A stretch of DNA of 55,170 bases from Caulobacter sp. (GTDB taxonomy: Bacteria > Pseudomonadota > Alphaproteobacteria > Caulobacterales > Caulobacteraceae), in the NCBI GenBank assembly GCA_021741355.1, contig JAIOXZ010000025.1, forward strand, positions 1-55,170, given 5' to 3'. Shown piece after piece: positions 24,190 through 32,542 of the stretch. Positions within the stretch are counted from its first letter, which is position 1; every line of letters begins with the position of its first letter. Made by a program: the position numbers and the translations under genes. The notes under the pieces are model-generated. The model searched no databases. It was not told the DNA's origin and saw nothing but the letters and a program-made list of their open reading frames with translations.

Positions 24190-25119
24190 TCAGAACGCCC
24201 CGCCCGGCTGCCAGACGCCGACCGCCAGCGCGACCACAAGGATCACCCCGGCCCAGGTGTTGGACTTGAACAGCGCCAGCGCGCCGGCCGGGTCGGTCAC
24301 ATCGAGCTTGGCCGCCTGCCGCGACAGATGCAGCGCGAACAGCGCGGCCGGCGGCAGGAACAGCGGTCCCAGCCCGCCGATCCAGGCGCCCGTCAGCACC
24401 AGACAGAAGCTGACCAGATAGAAAGCCAGCACCGCGCGCGGGGCCTGGGCCCCGAGCCGCAGAGCGGACGACTTCACCCCGGCGAGCGCGTCGTCCTCGA
24501 GATCTTGCACCGCGTAGATGGTGTCGTAGCCGAGGGTCCAGAACACGAGGCCCGCGTAGAGCAGAATCGCTGGCCAGCCCGGCGCGCCGCCCGCCGCGGC
24601 GAACCCCATCAGGGCGCCCCAGTTGAACGTCAGGCCCAGCCAGGCCTGCGGCCACCAGGTGATCCGCTTCATGAACGGATAGCCGGCCACCAGCGCCAGC
24701 GACGCGACGCCCAGGCCGATCGTCCACCAGTTCATCGACAGCAGGATGATCAGACTGACCAGGCAGCAGCCGATGACGAACGCCCAGGCCTGTTTGACGC
24801 TGATCTGGCCCGCCGGGATCGGCCGCCCGGCGGTGCGGGCGACCTTCGCGTCGATGTCGCGGTCGACGATGTCGTTGTAGGCGCAGCCCGCCGCCCGCAT
24901 CAGCGCCGCCCCGACGAAGAACAGCAGCATCAGGACCGGGTCCGGCGCCCGGCCGCCCATCGCCGCGGCGAGGGCCAGTCCCATCCAGCCCGGCAGCATC
25001 AGCAGCCAGATCCCCGTCGGCCGGTCGAACCGACCCAGCTTCAGCCACGGCCACAGGGCGGCCGGCGCATACCGGTCCACCCAGTTGGTCGGCGCGGCGT
25101 CGGGCAGGATCGAAGTCAT
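24190..25119 (-). CDS. ubiA: 4-hydroxybenzoate polyprenyltransferase
   Basis: A 309-residue integral membrane prenyltransferase that attaches the polyprenyl tail to 4-hydroxybenzoate in ubiquinone synthesis. The first Asp-rich motif is NDIVDRDID (82-90); the second is YAVQDLEDD near 198-206. About eight transmembrane helices are visible. GRPIPAG near 97 is a family landmark. I start at ATG 25119 (MTSILPD); longer in-frame starts would overlap the divergent DUF454 gene. The UbiD-family gene at 15792 could supply the next decarboxylation. Confidence 0.95.
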   Translation of the reverse strand: MTSILPDAAPTNWVDRYAPAALWPWLKLGRFDRPTGIWLLMLPGWMGLALAAAMGGRAPDPVLMLLFFVGAALMRAAGCAYNDIVDRDIDAKVARTAGRPIPAGQISVKQAWAFVIGCCLVSLIILLSMNWWTIGLGVASLALVAGYPFMKRITWWPQAWLGLTFNWGALMGFAAAGGAPGWPAILLYAGLVFWTLGYDTIYAVQDLEDDALAGVKSSALRLGAQAPRAVLAFYLVSFCLVLTGAWIGGLGPLFLPPAALFALHLSRQAAKLDVTDPAGALALFKSNTWAGVILVVALAVGVWQPGGAF

Positions 25120-25165
25120 GGGCTGTTGGTGGCGGAAAGCGGCCGAACCCGCAATAGTGGCCGCC

Positions 25166-25447
25166 ATGGAGACTCCGCCGCCGAACCGCCGCCGGTCGCC
25201 CGCCGCCCGCGCCGCGCTCGACGGTCTGGGCGCGGTGCTCGTCGCCGTGGGCGCCGTCGGCGTGGTCACGCCAGGTCTGCCAACGACGGTGTTCTGGATT
25301 GGCGCCGTGGTCTGCTTCCTCAAGACCCGGCCGCACGCGGTACGGCCGCTCCTGAGGACGCCGGTCGTCGGCCCGGCGATCATCGGGTTCCTGAGATGGC
25401 GGCCGTTCGGGGGCGGGCGGAAGAAGGGAGTAGGGCATAGGGAGTAG
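25166..25447 (+). CDS. DUF454 (YbaN-like) inner membrane protein
   Basis: A 93-residue protein with a hydrophobic core matching DUF454: LGAVLVAVGAVGVVTPGLPTT (27-47), then VFWIGAVVCFLKTRP and LLRTPVVGPAI. ATG 25166 is the first plausible start after the divergent ubiA start. The last residues (about KGVGHRE and stop) are encoded by the left arm of a palindromic repeat (25425-25454), so the C-terminus is repeat-derived, as in lpxK. No function is established for the family. Confidence 0.8.
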   Translation: METPPPNRRRSPAARAALDGLGAVLVAVGAVGVVTPGLPTTVFWIGAVVCFLKTRPHAVRPLLRTPVVGPAIIGFLRWRPFGGGRKKGVGHRE

Positions 25448-25526
25448 GGAGTAGTTCGACCGGTTCACGCCGTCGGCGCCGCTGCTACCCCCTTTGCTAC
25501 TCCCTACCCCCTACGCCCTACTCCCT
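25425..25526. repeat. Palindromic repeat with AGGGAGTAGGG arms
   Basis: The 30-nt left arm 25425-25454 and the 30-nt right arm 25497-25526 pair at 28 of 30 positions, with 42 bp between. Each arm is built from tandem GGGAGTA-like units, so short slippage repeats also occur inside. It sits at the 3' end of the DUF454 gene and before the ABC exporter gene; it could act as a terminator. Confidence 0.8.
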
Positions 25527-25616
25527 GTGACCGGCCCGCCTCGTCGCCGCGAAATCGCCCCCTCCCCCTCCCGTCGAACACCGTTCGGGACTACACATCC
25601 CGCAGCAGGTCTTTCC

Positions 25617-27401
25617 ATGAGCGAGCACTACGAAGACGAGGAGGTCACCCGGGGGCGGGTGCTCTCCAACGGCCAGGTCATGGCCTTCATCGCCGGCTTC
25701 TGGCTGCGGCGGCGATGGCTGCTGCTCGGCTCTTCGGGGATGGTGATGGTGGCGCTGGCCTGCGAGCTGGCCCTGCCCTGGGCCGCGCGGGAACTGGTCA
25801 ACGCCGTGACGATCGACGGCGAGGCGGACAGGGTCTGGATGGCCTGGGGCCTGTTCGTCGGCGCCTACCTGGCCTTCTCGATCTCGCGCAACATCGGCTT
25901 CCGGTTCTGGAACCCGCTGGCCGCCCGCAACATGCGGGACATGACCAACGAGGGCTTCCGCCGGGTGCAGTCCTTCTCGGCCGACTGGCATGCCGACACC
26001 TTCGCCGGCGCCACGGTGCGGCGGCTGTCACGGGCCATGTGGGGCTATGACTCGGTGTCGGACGCGGTGGTCATCTGGCTGGGTCCGGCCCTGCTGCTGC
26101 TGGCCGGCCAGTCGCTGCTGATCGGTCTGCAATGGCCGGTCGTGGGCGCCATGTGCTTCTTCGTGGTGGTGGCCTTCCTGTGGCTGAACCTGTGGCTGGT
26201 GAAGGTCTACGTCCGGCCCGCCAACCTGCGCTCCAACGCGCTGGACTCTCGCATCGGCGGGGCGCTGGCCGACGCCCTCAGTTCCAACCCGACGGTCAAG
26301 GGATTCGGCGCCGAGGCCCGCGAGGAGGCGCGGTTCGGCGAGCTGACCGAACAGTGGAGCCGCGCTGTCCAGATCACCTGGGGCCGGTTCATGGACATCT
26401 GGCTGGCGCAGAACCTGCTGACCATGGCGCTACAGGCGGTGATGACCGGCACGCTGGTCTGGCTGTGGACCAAGGGCCGCGCGACGCCGGGCGACATCGC
26501 CTTCGGCATCACCACCTTCATGCAGATGAACGGCTATCTGCGGAACATCGGCGAGAACGTGCGGATGCTCCAGAAGGGTCTCGACGACGTCGAGGACGTG
26601 GCCAACTACGCCGGCATGACGCCCCAGGTCGCCGACCCCGAGACGCCCCAGCCCTTCCGGGCCGTCGAGGGCGAGATTGTCTTCGACGGCGTGACCTTCG
26701 CCTACAAGAGCGCCGACACGCCGCTGTACGACGGCTTCTCCCTGCGCATCGCGCCGGGCGAGCGGGTGGCGCTGGTCGGTCCGACCGGGGCGGGCAAGTC
26801 GACCTTCGTCAAGCTGATCCAGCGGCTCTACGACCTGAACGCCGGGGCGATCCGCATCGACGGCCAGGACATCGCCGCGGTGGCCCAGGGCGACCTGCGC
26901 CGGGCTATCGCGGCGGTGCCCCAGGACCCGGCCCTGTTCCACCGGACCATCGCCGAGAACATCGGCTACGCCCGCCCCGGCGCGACCCTCGACGAGATCC
27001 GCCTGGCCGCCCGCCGAGCCCGCGCGGAAGAGTTCATCGACAAGCTGCCGAAGGGCTACGACACCCTGGTCGGCGAGCGGGGCGTCAAGCTGTCGGGGGG
27101 CGAGCGCCAGCGCGTGGCCATCGCCCGGGCGTTCCTCGCCGACGCGCCGATCCTGGTGTTCGACGAGGCGACCAGTTCGCTCGACGTCGAGACCGAGCTG
27201 TCGGTCCAGGCCGCGATGGACGAGCTGATGGCCGGCCGCACGACCATCGTCATCGCCCACCGGCTGTCAACGATCCGCCACGCCGACCGCATCCTGGTGT
27301 TCGACAAGGGCCGCATCGTCGAGGAAGGCAAACACGCCGAACTCAAGGCGAAGGGCGGCGCCTACGCGCGGCTCGCGGCAGTGGCCGAGGGGACGGCCTG
27401 A
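25617..27401 (+). CDS. ABC exporter, fused permease and ATPase
   Basis: A 594-residue half-transporter of the MsbA/LmrA type. Six transmembrane helices lie within about residues 30-330. The ATPase domain has Walker A GPTGAGKST near 392, LSGGERQRVAIARAF near 495, Walker B ILVFDEATSSLD near 516 and IAHRLST near 548. The start is ATG 25617 (MSEHYEDEE); an in-frame start at 25494 falls in the repeat. It differs from the MsbA-like protein at 8359 in the first helices (WNPLAARNMRDMTNEG), so it is a distinct exporter. The cargo is unknown; a palindromic repeat follows the stop. Confidence 0.88.
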   Translation: MSEHYEDEEVTRGRVLSNGQVMAFIAGFWLRRRWLLLGSSGMVMVALACELALPWAARELVNAVTIDGEADRVWMAWGLFVGAYLAFSISRNIGFRFWNPLAARNMRDMTNEGFRRVQSFSADWHADTFAGATVRRLSRAMWGYDSVSDAVVIWLGPALLLLAGQSLLIGLQWPVVGAMCFFVVVAFLWLNLWLVKVYVRPANLRSNALDSRIGGALADALSSNPTVKGFGAEAREEARFGELTEQWSRAVQITWGRFMDIWLAQNLLTMALQAVMTGTLVWLWTKGRATPGDIAFGITTFMQMNGYLRNIGENVRMLQKGLDDVEDVANYAGMTPQVADPETPQPFRAVEGEIVFDGVTFAYKSADTPLYDGFSLRIAPGERVALVGPTGAGKSTFVKLIQRLYDLNAGAIRIDGQDIAAVAQGDLRRAIAAVPQDPALFHRTIAENIGYARPGATLDEIRLAARRARAEEFIDKLPKGYDTLVGERGVKLSGGERQRVAIARAFLADAPILVFDEATSSLDVETELSVQAAMDELMAGRTTIVIAHRLSTIRHADRILVFDKGRIVEEGKHAELKAKGGAYARLAAVAEGTA

Positions 27402-27407
27402 CACCAT

Positions 27408-27551
27408 TCCTCTCCCGGAGGGAGAGGGGGACCATGCGGAGCATGGTGGAGAGGGAGGCGCGGTGTCGACTGAGCTCGGCGCCGGCCCTCGACAACAGTT
27501 CATCCCTCTCCGACCCGGCGCTGCCGGGCCACCTCTCCCTCCGGGAGAGGA
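27408..27551. repeat. Intergenic palindromic repeat, subfamily B, copy 2
   Basis: About 144 bp between the ABC exporter and the S10 peptidase genes. It begins TCCTCTCCCGGAGGGAGAGG and ends CCTCTCCCTCCGGGAGAGGA, and contains GGACCATGCGGAGCATGGTG, which is also present in the rsmE copy at 35588 and, reversed, in the copy at 37568. Confidence 0.8.
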
Positions 27552-27618
27552 GAAGACTTTCCGGCGGCAACAGCGCCCGATACTACTTCCGCCGCATCAC
27601 TGTGTCGGGGGAGTCACC

Positions 27619-29121
27619 ATGCGCATTCTGACGGTTCTGGGCCTTGCGGCCGCGATGGCGCTCGGGAGCCTCACCGCCGCTTCAGCCGCCGACAAGCCGG
27701 CCGACGCCGCGGCGGCCAAGCCCGCTGACAGCGACCTGCCGCCCTTCCCCGCCGACGCCACCGTCAAGCAGGTGACCCACGTCGCCGGCAAGACGCTGAA
27801 CTACACCGTCACCGTCGGCTCCCTGCCGGTGCGCGACGACAAGGGCAGGATCACCGCCGAGGTGGTGTTCACCGCCTATGTGCTCGACGGCCCGCGCAAC
27901 CCGAACCGGCCGGTGACCTTCGCCTTCAACGGCGGGCCGGGCGCGGCCAGCGTCTATCTGAACCTCGGCGCGATCGGGCCCAAGCGGGTGCAGTTCGGCG
28001 CCCAGGGCGACGCGCCCTCGGATTCGGCTGTGCTGCAGGACAACCCCTTCACCTGGCTGGACTTCACGGACCTGGTGTTCATCGACCCGGTCGGCACCGG
28101 CTTCTCCCGCTCGCGGGTCTCGCTCGAGGAGAGCAAGAAGGCCTTCTTCGGCGTCGACCAGGACATCGCTTACCTGTCCCGCATCGTTTACGACTGGCTG
28201 CTGAAGAACGGCCGGATGACCTCGCCGAAGTACATCACCGGCGAGAGCTACGGCGGCTTCCGCGGGCCGCGCCTGACCCACTACCTGCAGACCGAACTGG
28301 GCGTCGGGATCAACGGCGTGATCCTGGTCTCGCCCTTCTTCGACGGGACCAGCTGGTCGGGCGGCGACTTCTCGCCGATGCCTTGGGCGGTCACCCTGCC
28401 CTCGATGGCGGCAGCCAACTACGAGCGCCAGGGCAAGACGCTGTCGCCGGAGCAGATGGCCGAGGTCGAGCAGTATGTCCGCACCGAATTCCTGACGGAC
28501 TTCATGGCCGGCCGGACCAACCAGGCGGCGCTGGAGCGGATCATCAAGCGGGTCACTGCCTACACCGGCCTGGACGAGGCCGTCGTGCGCCAGATGGGCG
28601 GGCGGATCGACAGCCGCGCCTACCTGCGCGAGCTCTATCGCCGCGAGGGCCGGATCGGCAGCTGGTACGACTCCAACGTCACGGCCTGGGACCCCTACCC
28701 CTTTGCGCCCAGCCAGCGCAGCGGCGACCCGATCCTCGACGCCCTGATCGCGCCGACGACCAGCGCCATGGTCGACTTCGTCACCCGCATCGTCGGCTGG
28801 AAGGTCGAGGCCCGCTACAACGCGCTCAGCGACGCGGTGAACAACGCCTGGGAAGACGAGCTGCCGACGATCGAGGCGGTGTCGGCCTTCCGCAAGTCAC
28901 TGGCCAACGATCCGAAGATGAAGGTGCTGATCGTCCACGGTTACGACGACCTCAGCTGCCCCTACTTCGCCTCGCGCATCGTCATCGACCAGTTGCCGCC
29001 GATGGGCAATCCGGGCCGGGTGCAGCTGAAGGTCTATCCGGGTGGGCACATGTTCTACAGCCGCCCCGACAGCGGCGCGACCATGCGGCGCGACGTGATG
29101 GCGCTGTACGGGGCGGGGTAG
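27619..29121 (+). CDS. Secreted S10 serine carboxypeptidase-like protein
   Basis: A 500-residue exported alpha/beta hydrolase of peptidase family S10. The signal peptide is MRILTVLGLAAAMALGSLTAASA. Family signs are FNGGPGAASVYLNLGAIGP near residue 103, GTGFSRS near 155, the nucleophile serine in GESYGGF (S210), and then the Asp (GYDDLSC, about 440) and His (PGGHMFY, about 477) of the triad. ATG 27619 follows a strong ribosome site (GGGGGAG). It is one of several secreted peptidases and could act on peptides in the periplasm. Confidence 0.9.
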   Translation: MRILTVLGLAAAMALGSLTAASAADKPADAAAAKPADSDLPPFPADATVKQVTHVAGKTLNYTVTVGSLPVRDDKGRITAEVVFTAYVLDGPRNPNRPVTFAFNGGPGAASVYLNLGAIGPKRVQFGAQGDAPSDSAVLQDNPFTWLDFTDLVFIDPVGTGFSRSRVSLEESKKAFFGVDQDIAYLSRIVYDWLLKNGRMTSPKYITGESYGGFRGPRLTHYLQTELGVGINGVILVSPFFDGTSWSGGDFSPMPWAVTLPSMAAANYERQGKTLSPEQMAEVEQYVRTEFLTDFMAGRTNQAALERIIKRVTAYTGLDEAVVRQMGGRIDSRAYLRELYRREGRIGSWYDSNVTAWDPYPFAPSQRSGDPILDALIAPTTSAMVDFVTRIVGWKVEARYNALSDAVNNAWEDELPTIEAVSAFRKSLANDPKMKVLIVHGYDDLSCPYFASRIVIDQLPPMGNPGRVQLKVYPGGHMFYSRPDSGATMRRDVMALYGAG

Positions 29122-29127
29122 GCGATA

Positions 29128-29231
29128 TGCTCCCCATCGGGGGAGCTGTCCGCGAAGCGGACTGAGGGGGTCCGCTCAGATCCCGGGTGACCCCCTCCGG
29201 CCCTTCGGGCCACCTCCCCCGATAGGGAGGA
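29128..29231. repeat. Intergenic palindromic repeat, subfamily B, copy 3
   Basis: About 104 bp between two convergent genes. It starts TGCTCCCCATCGGGGGAG and ends CCTCCCCCGATAGGGAGGA, with CCGCGAAGCGG inside. The TGA of the leftward L,D-transpeptidase gene follows directly after the element, and the S10 peptidase stop codon lies six bases before it. Confidence 0.75.
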
Positions 29232-29939
29232 TCAGACCCCCGCGAACAGCAGGCGGCCGCCGTCCATGTCGGGGCGGAGCTGCGCCAGGTCGGCGCGGCT
29301 CAGGCTGAAGCAGCCGTAGGACCGGCCCAGCTTGCCGTTGGCGGCGAGGTAGCCCGGTTCGCAGTAGTCGGCGGCGTGGACGATGATCGCCCGGTCGCGC
29401 GCCTCGGAGTTGGTCGGCTCCAGCCCGTCCAGCAGGACGTTCGGGCCGTGCTTGGCGCCCATGCCCGGGCCGGCCGTGCGATAGGCGCCGACCGACGAGG
29501 CGTAGGAGCTCGGCGTGTTCGAGAACCGCTGGGCGAAGCCGGTGTGGGCCGGGTCAGAGCCCCGGCCGTGGGCGGTGTGGAACGCCTTCACCTGGCCGCT
29601 CGGGAGGTCCAGCCGGAACAGCCGCGGTTTGCCCGAGTGGACCTGGAAATCGACGATGTAGATGCGGTCCTCGTGGCTGACCCGGTCGCGATGACGCTTC
29701 AGGGCGTCCAGCGCCGCGTGCATCAGCGGCCGGCGGATCAGGCCCTGCGGGTCGAGTTCCGGACCCAGCACGGGGATCGGGGCGGCGGTGAGCACGGGCG
29801 GCGGCGGCAGGGGCGCGGGCGGGACGATCAGGGTCGAAGCCACCAGCGCAGGCCTGGGCGCCGAAGCGCAGGAGGCGGTCAGGGCCGCCAGGCCGACAAT
29901 AAGTCCGCGCCGCGACAGGCGCTCTTCCACGTCACGCAA
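29232..29939 (-). CDS. Murein L,D-transpeptidase catalytic domain protein (YkuD_2-like)
   Basis: A 235-residue exported protein, probably a lipoprotein or Tat substrate: SRRGLIVGLAALTASC (C24) looks like an imperfect lipobox. The catalytic region has IIVHAADY (H188) and RSYGCFSLS (C210), the His and Cys expected in L,D-transpeptidases; HGRGSDPAHTGFA near 124 is a family landmark. It could cross-link peptidoglycan (3-3 links) or attach proteins to it. I chose TTG 29939, eight bases after a GGAG. The longer in-frame upstream extension is not protein-like. Its stop codon touches the repeat at 29128. Confidence 0.82.
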   Translation of the reverse strand: MRDVEERLSRRGLIVGLAALTASCASAPRPALVASTLIVPPAPLPPPPVLTAAPIPVLGPELDPQGLIRRPLMHAALDALKRHRDRVSHEDRIYIVDFQVHSGKPRLFRLDLPSGQVKAFHTAHGRGSDPAHTGFAQRFSNTPSSYASSVGAYRTAGPGMGAKHGPNVLLDGLEPTNSEARDRAIIVHAADYCEPGYLAANGKLGRSYGCFSLSRADLAQLRPDMDGGRLLFAGV

Positions 29940-30051
29940 CTTGATTACTCCGCTAGGCGCCCCCGCGCGGTCTGAAGGCGGCTCGATACCCCACCTCTCC
30001 GGGCGTGCGAACCCGGTTTGGTGTCGCACCTGCTCACTTTCCCGATAGTGG

Positions 30052-31257
30052 TCAGTTCGCGGGCGCCGGTAGCGCCGACTGCAAACGCCCCGCCAGATCG
30101 CCCTTTCCAGCGACCTCAACACGCTCCAGACCCAGCCAGCCGGCCATGCGGTTCAGCTCGGCGGCGAGGGCGGCGGGGGTGTCCGGGCCGGCTTCCGGCT
30201 CGGCGTGCGCGGCCTGCACCCGCAGCACCTTCGCCTGGCGATCGGCTTTCAGGTCGACCCGGGCGGTGATCGCCTCGCCCTCCAGGAACGGCAGCACATA
30301 GTAGCCGTGCACCCGCTTCTCGGCCGGGGTGTAGATCTCCAGCCGGATCTGGATACCGAACAGCCGCTCGGCCCGGTCGCGGAACCAGATCAGGTTGTCG
30401 AACGGCGACAACAGGGCGTGGGCGGCGATCCGCCTGGGCCTGGCATCCGGATGCAGATAGGCCGGCTTGTCCCAGCCCTCGACCTTCACCGGCGTCAGCT
30501 CACCCGCCTCGACCAGCTCGCGGACCGCCCGGCGCGCGCCCTCAAGCGGCAGGCGGTAGTAGTCGCGCAGGTCCGCCTCGGTCGCCACGCCCATGGCCTT
30601 CGCCGAAAGGCGCACCAGCTCGCGCTGGGCGTCGGCCTCGGTGGGGGTCGGCAGGTTCATCACCGCCGCCGGCAGCGCCCGCTCGGTGATGTCATAGACC
30701 CGCTCGAAGCCCCGTCGCGTCGCCGTGGTCAGGTAGCCTGCCCAGAACAGCCATTCGAGCGCGCGCTTGCCCTCCGACCACGACCACCAGCCCGGCTGGC
30801 CGCGAGGCCCGGTGGCGAAGTCGCCGCCGGTGACCGGTCCGCGCTGCTCGATCTCGGCCAGGATGTTGTCGATGTAGTCGCGGCGCTCGCGACCGAAGCG
30901 CGCCAGACCGCCCCAGGTCTCGCCGGCCTCCGCCCGCGCCATGCGCCAGCGGAACAGCGGCTGCATCTCCAGCGGCAGCAGCGAGGCCTCGTGGCCCCAG
31001 TACTCGAACAGGCTCCGCTTCTTCCCCCAGGCCTCCGCTTCGAGCACGCCCGGCGCATAGTCGCCCAGCCGCGAGAAGGCCGGCAGGTAGTGGGTGCGGG
31101 TCAGGACGTTGACGCTGTCGATCTGGATCACGCCCAGCCGCCCGGCGACCTTGCCGAAGTGGCTGCGGCCCGGCGCGGCGTGGCGGCGCGACTCGGCGAA
31201 TCCCTGCGCCGTCAGGGCGATGCGGCGAGCCTGTTTGAGGGAGAGGTCGTGTTTCAT
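30052..31257 (-). CDS. YcaQ-like winged-helix DNA glycosylase family protein
   Basis: A 401-residue protein of the HTH_42/YcaQ (AlkX) family. Signs are SLKQARRIALTAQGF at 5-19, GVIQIDSVNVLTRTHYLPAFSRLG near 42-65 (the QxDSVNV region holds the active-site residues in relatives), LFEYWGHEASLLP near 83 and FDNLIWFRDR near 290. E. coli YcaQ unhooks interstrand crosslinks. I start at ATG 31257; a GTG at 31272 lies inside a palindromic repeat. Activity is likely but not proven by sequence. Confidence 0.88.
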   Translation of the reverse strand: MKHDLSLKQARRIALTAQGFAESRRHAAPGRSHFGKVAGRLGVIQIDSVNVLTRTHYLPAFSRLGDYAPGVLEAEAWGKKRSLFEYWGHEASLLPLEMQPLFRWRMARAEAGETWGGLARFGRERRDYIDNILAEIEQRGPVTGGDFATGPRGQPGWWSWSEGKRALEWLFWAGYLTTATRRGFERVYDITERALPAAVMNLPTPTEADAQRELVRLSAKAMGVATEADLRDYYRLPLEGARRAVRELVEAGELTPVKVEGWDKPAYLHPDARPRRIAAHALLSPFDNLIWFRDRAERLFGIQIRLEIYTPAEKRVHGYYVLPFLEGEAITARVDLKADRQAKVLRVQAAHAEPEAGPDTPAALAAELNRMAGWLGLERVEVAGKGDLAGRLQSALPAPAN

Positions 31258-31261
31258 TGCG

Positions 31262-31355
31262 TGCTTCGACACGCGCTCTGCGAGCGCTGCTCAGCATGAC
31301 GAACACAATCAGGCGTCATCCTGAGCAGGCGCGAAGCGCCGTTTCGAAGGACGCA
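31262..31355. repeat. Palindromic repeat with TGCTCAGCATGACG/CGTCATCCTGAGCA arms
   Basis: An imperfect inverted repeat of about 40 nt per arm (31262-31301 and 31314-31355) with a 12-nt loop. It lies between the aldo/keto reductase and YcaQ-like genes, both leftward, so it forms part of the YcaQ 5' untranslated region. Another distinct family of short intergenic repeats. Confidence 0.7.
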
Positions 31356-31369
31356 CGAGGGCAACGCCA

Positions 31370-32350
31370 TCACGCGTGATCCAGAACGGGCTTGGGCCGG
31401 TAGGGCTTCTCCAGCGTCGCGACCTCGTCGCCGCCGAGCGCCACGTCCAGCGCCGACAGGGCGTCGGTCAGGTGGTGCAGCTTGCTGGCGCCGATGATCG
31501 GGGCGGTGATCGCCGGGTTGCGCAGCACCCAGGCCAGGGCGACCTGCATGTTCGACAGCCCGCGCGCGCCGGCGATCGCCTCGACCGCGTCGACCACAGC
31601 GAAGTCGGCCTCGCGGTAGTAGAGCCTCGGCGCGAACTCGTCGGTGCGGGCGCGTTCGGTGTTGCCCTCGCCGACCTTGGCGCGGCCACCGGCCAGGAAG
31701 CCGCGCGCCAGCGGCGACCAGGGAATCACCCCGATGCCCTGGTCCTGGCAGAGGGGCAGCATCTCCCGCTCCTCCTCGCGGTAGACCAGATTGTACTGCG
31801 GCTGCATCGAGACGAACTTCGTCCAGCCGTTCTGCTCGCTGACGGCCAGCATCTTCGCGAACTGCCACGCGTACATCGAGGAGGCGCCGATGTAGCGGGC
31901 CTTGCCGGCCTTCACGACGTCATGCAGCGCCTCGAGCGTCTCCTCGATCGGCGTGTCGTAGTCGAACCGGTGGATCTGGAAAAGATCGACATGGTCGACG
32001 CCCAGCCGCTGCAGACTGGCGTCGATCGAACTCATGATGTGCTTGCGCGACAGGCCCTTGTCGTTGGGCCCCTTGCCCATGGGCATGTGCACCTTGGTGG
32101 CGATGACTACCTCGTCGCGGCTGGCGAATTCCTTCAGCAGCTTGCCGGTGACGACCTCGCTCTGGCCGATGGAGTAGACGTTGGCCGTGTCGAAGAAGTT
32201 GATCCCGCCCTCGATGGCCGCCCGGAAGAACGGACGGCTCTCCTCTTCCTCCAGGATCCACGGCCGCCAGGTCTTGCTGCCATAGGTCATGCAGCCGAGG
32301 CAGAGGCGCGAGACCTTCAGGCCGGTCTGGCCCAGACGAACGTATTCCAT
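31370..32350 (-). CDS. Aldo/keto reductase
   Basis: A 326-residue NADPH-dependent reductase of the AKR superfamily (YghZ/YajO-like group). The catalytic tetrad is visible: D54 and Y59 in FFDTANVYS, K86 in VIATKVH and H127 in LFQIHRFDYDT. The C-terminal nucleotide-binding part includes APIIGASKLHHL near 285. ATG 32350 follows a GGAGAG ribosome site. The substrate is unknown. It is divergent from the sulfotransferase gene, and a strong palindrome lies in the shared 192-bp promoter region. Confidence 0.93.
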   Translation of the reverse strand: MEYVRLGQTGLKVSRLCLGCMTYGSKTWRPWILEEEESRPFFRAAIEGGINFFDTANVYSIGQSEVVTGKLLKEFASRDEVVIATKVHMPMGKGPNDKGLSRKHIMSSIDASLQRLGVDHVDLFQIHRFDYDTPIEETLEALHDVVKAGKARYIGASSMYAWQFAKMLAVSEQNGWTKFVSMQPQYNLVYREEEREMLPLCQDQGIGVIPWSPLARGFLAGGRAKVGEGNTERARTDEFAPRLYYREADFAVVDAVEAIAGARGLSNMQVALAWVLRNPAITAPIIGASKLHHLTDALSALDVALGGDEVATLEKPYRPKPVLDHA

Positions 32351-32425
32351 AGCTCTCTCCCCAAGCGCGATCCGCCGAAGTGGACGCCGGTTCGGCGATC
32401 AGATCGCGCTCAGCATTTAATTCGA

Positions 32426-32469
32426 GCCTGTTTTTCCAGATCAGGTCAATCGACCTGATCGGAACAGGC
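32426..32469. promoter_or_regulatory. Long palindrome in the divergent promoter region, putative operator
   Basis: GATCAGGTC-AATC-GACCTGATC (32439-32460) is a perfect 9-bp inverted repeat with a four-base centre. It is extended on both sides by GCCTGTT and AACAGGC, giving an interrupted outer pair. It is in the 192-bp gap between the divergent AKR (32350) and sulfotransferase (32543) starts, closer to the AKR start. It could bind a dimeric regulator; alternatively it is a structured transcript end. Confidence 0.55.
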
Positions 32470-32542
32470 TCGGCCGTCGTGACACGCCGCCGCAACCTGT
32501 CGCATATAGCGTCCGGACCGGCCCGACCGGACGTGGGGGAGA

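Noticed and set aside
24161..25468. Minus-strand frame with YSLLPMPYSLLP-like start
   Set aside because: The start is the GGGAGTA palindrome translated; the remainder is antisense or out of frame with ubiA and DUF454.
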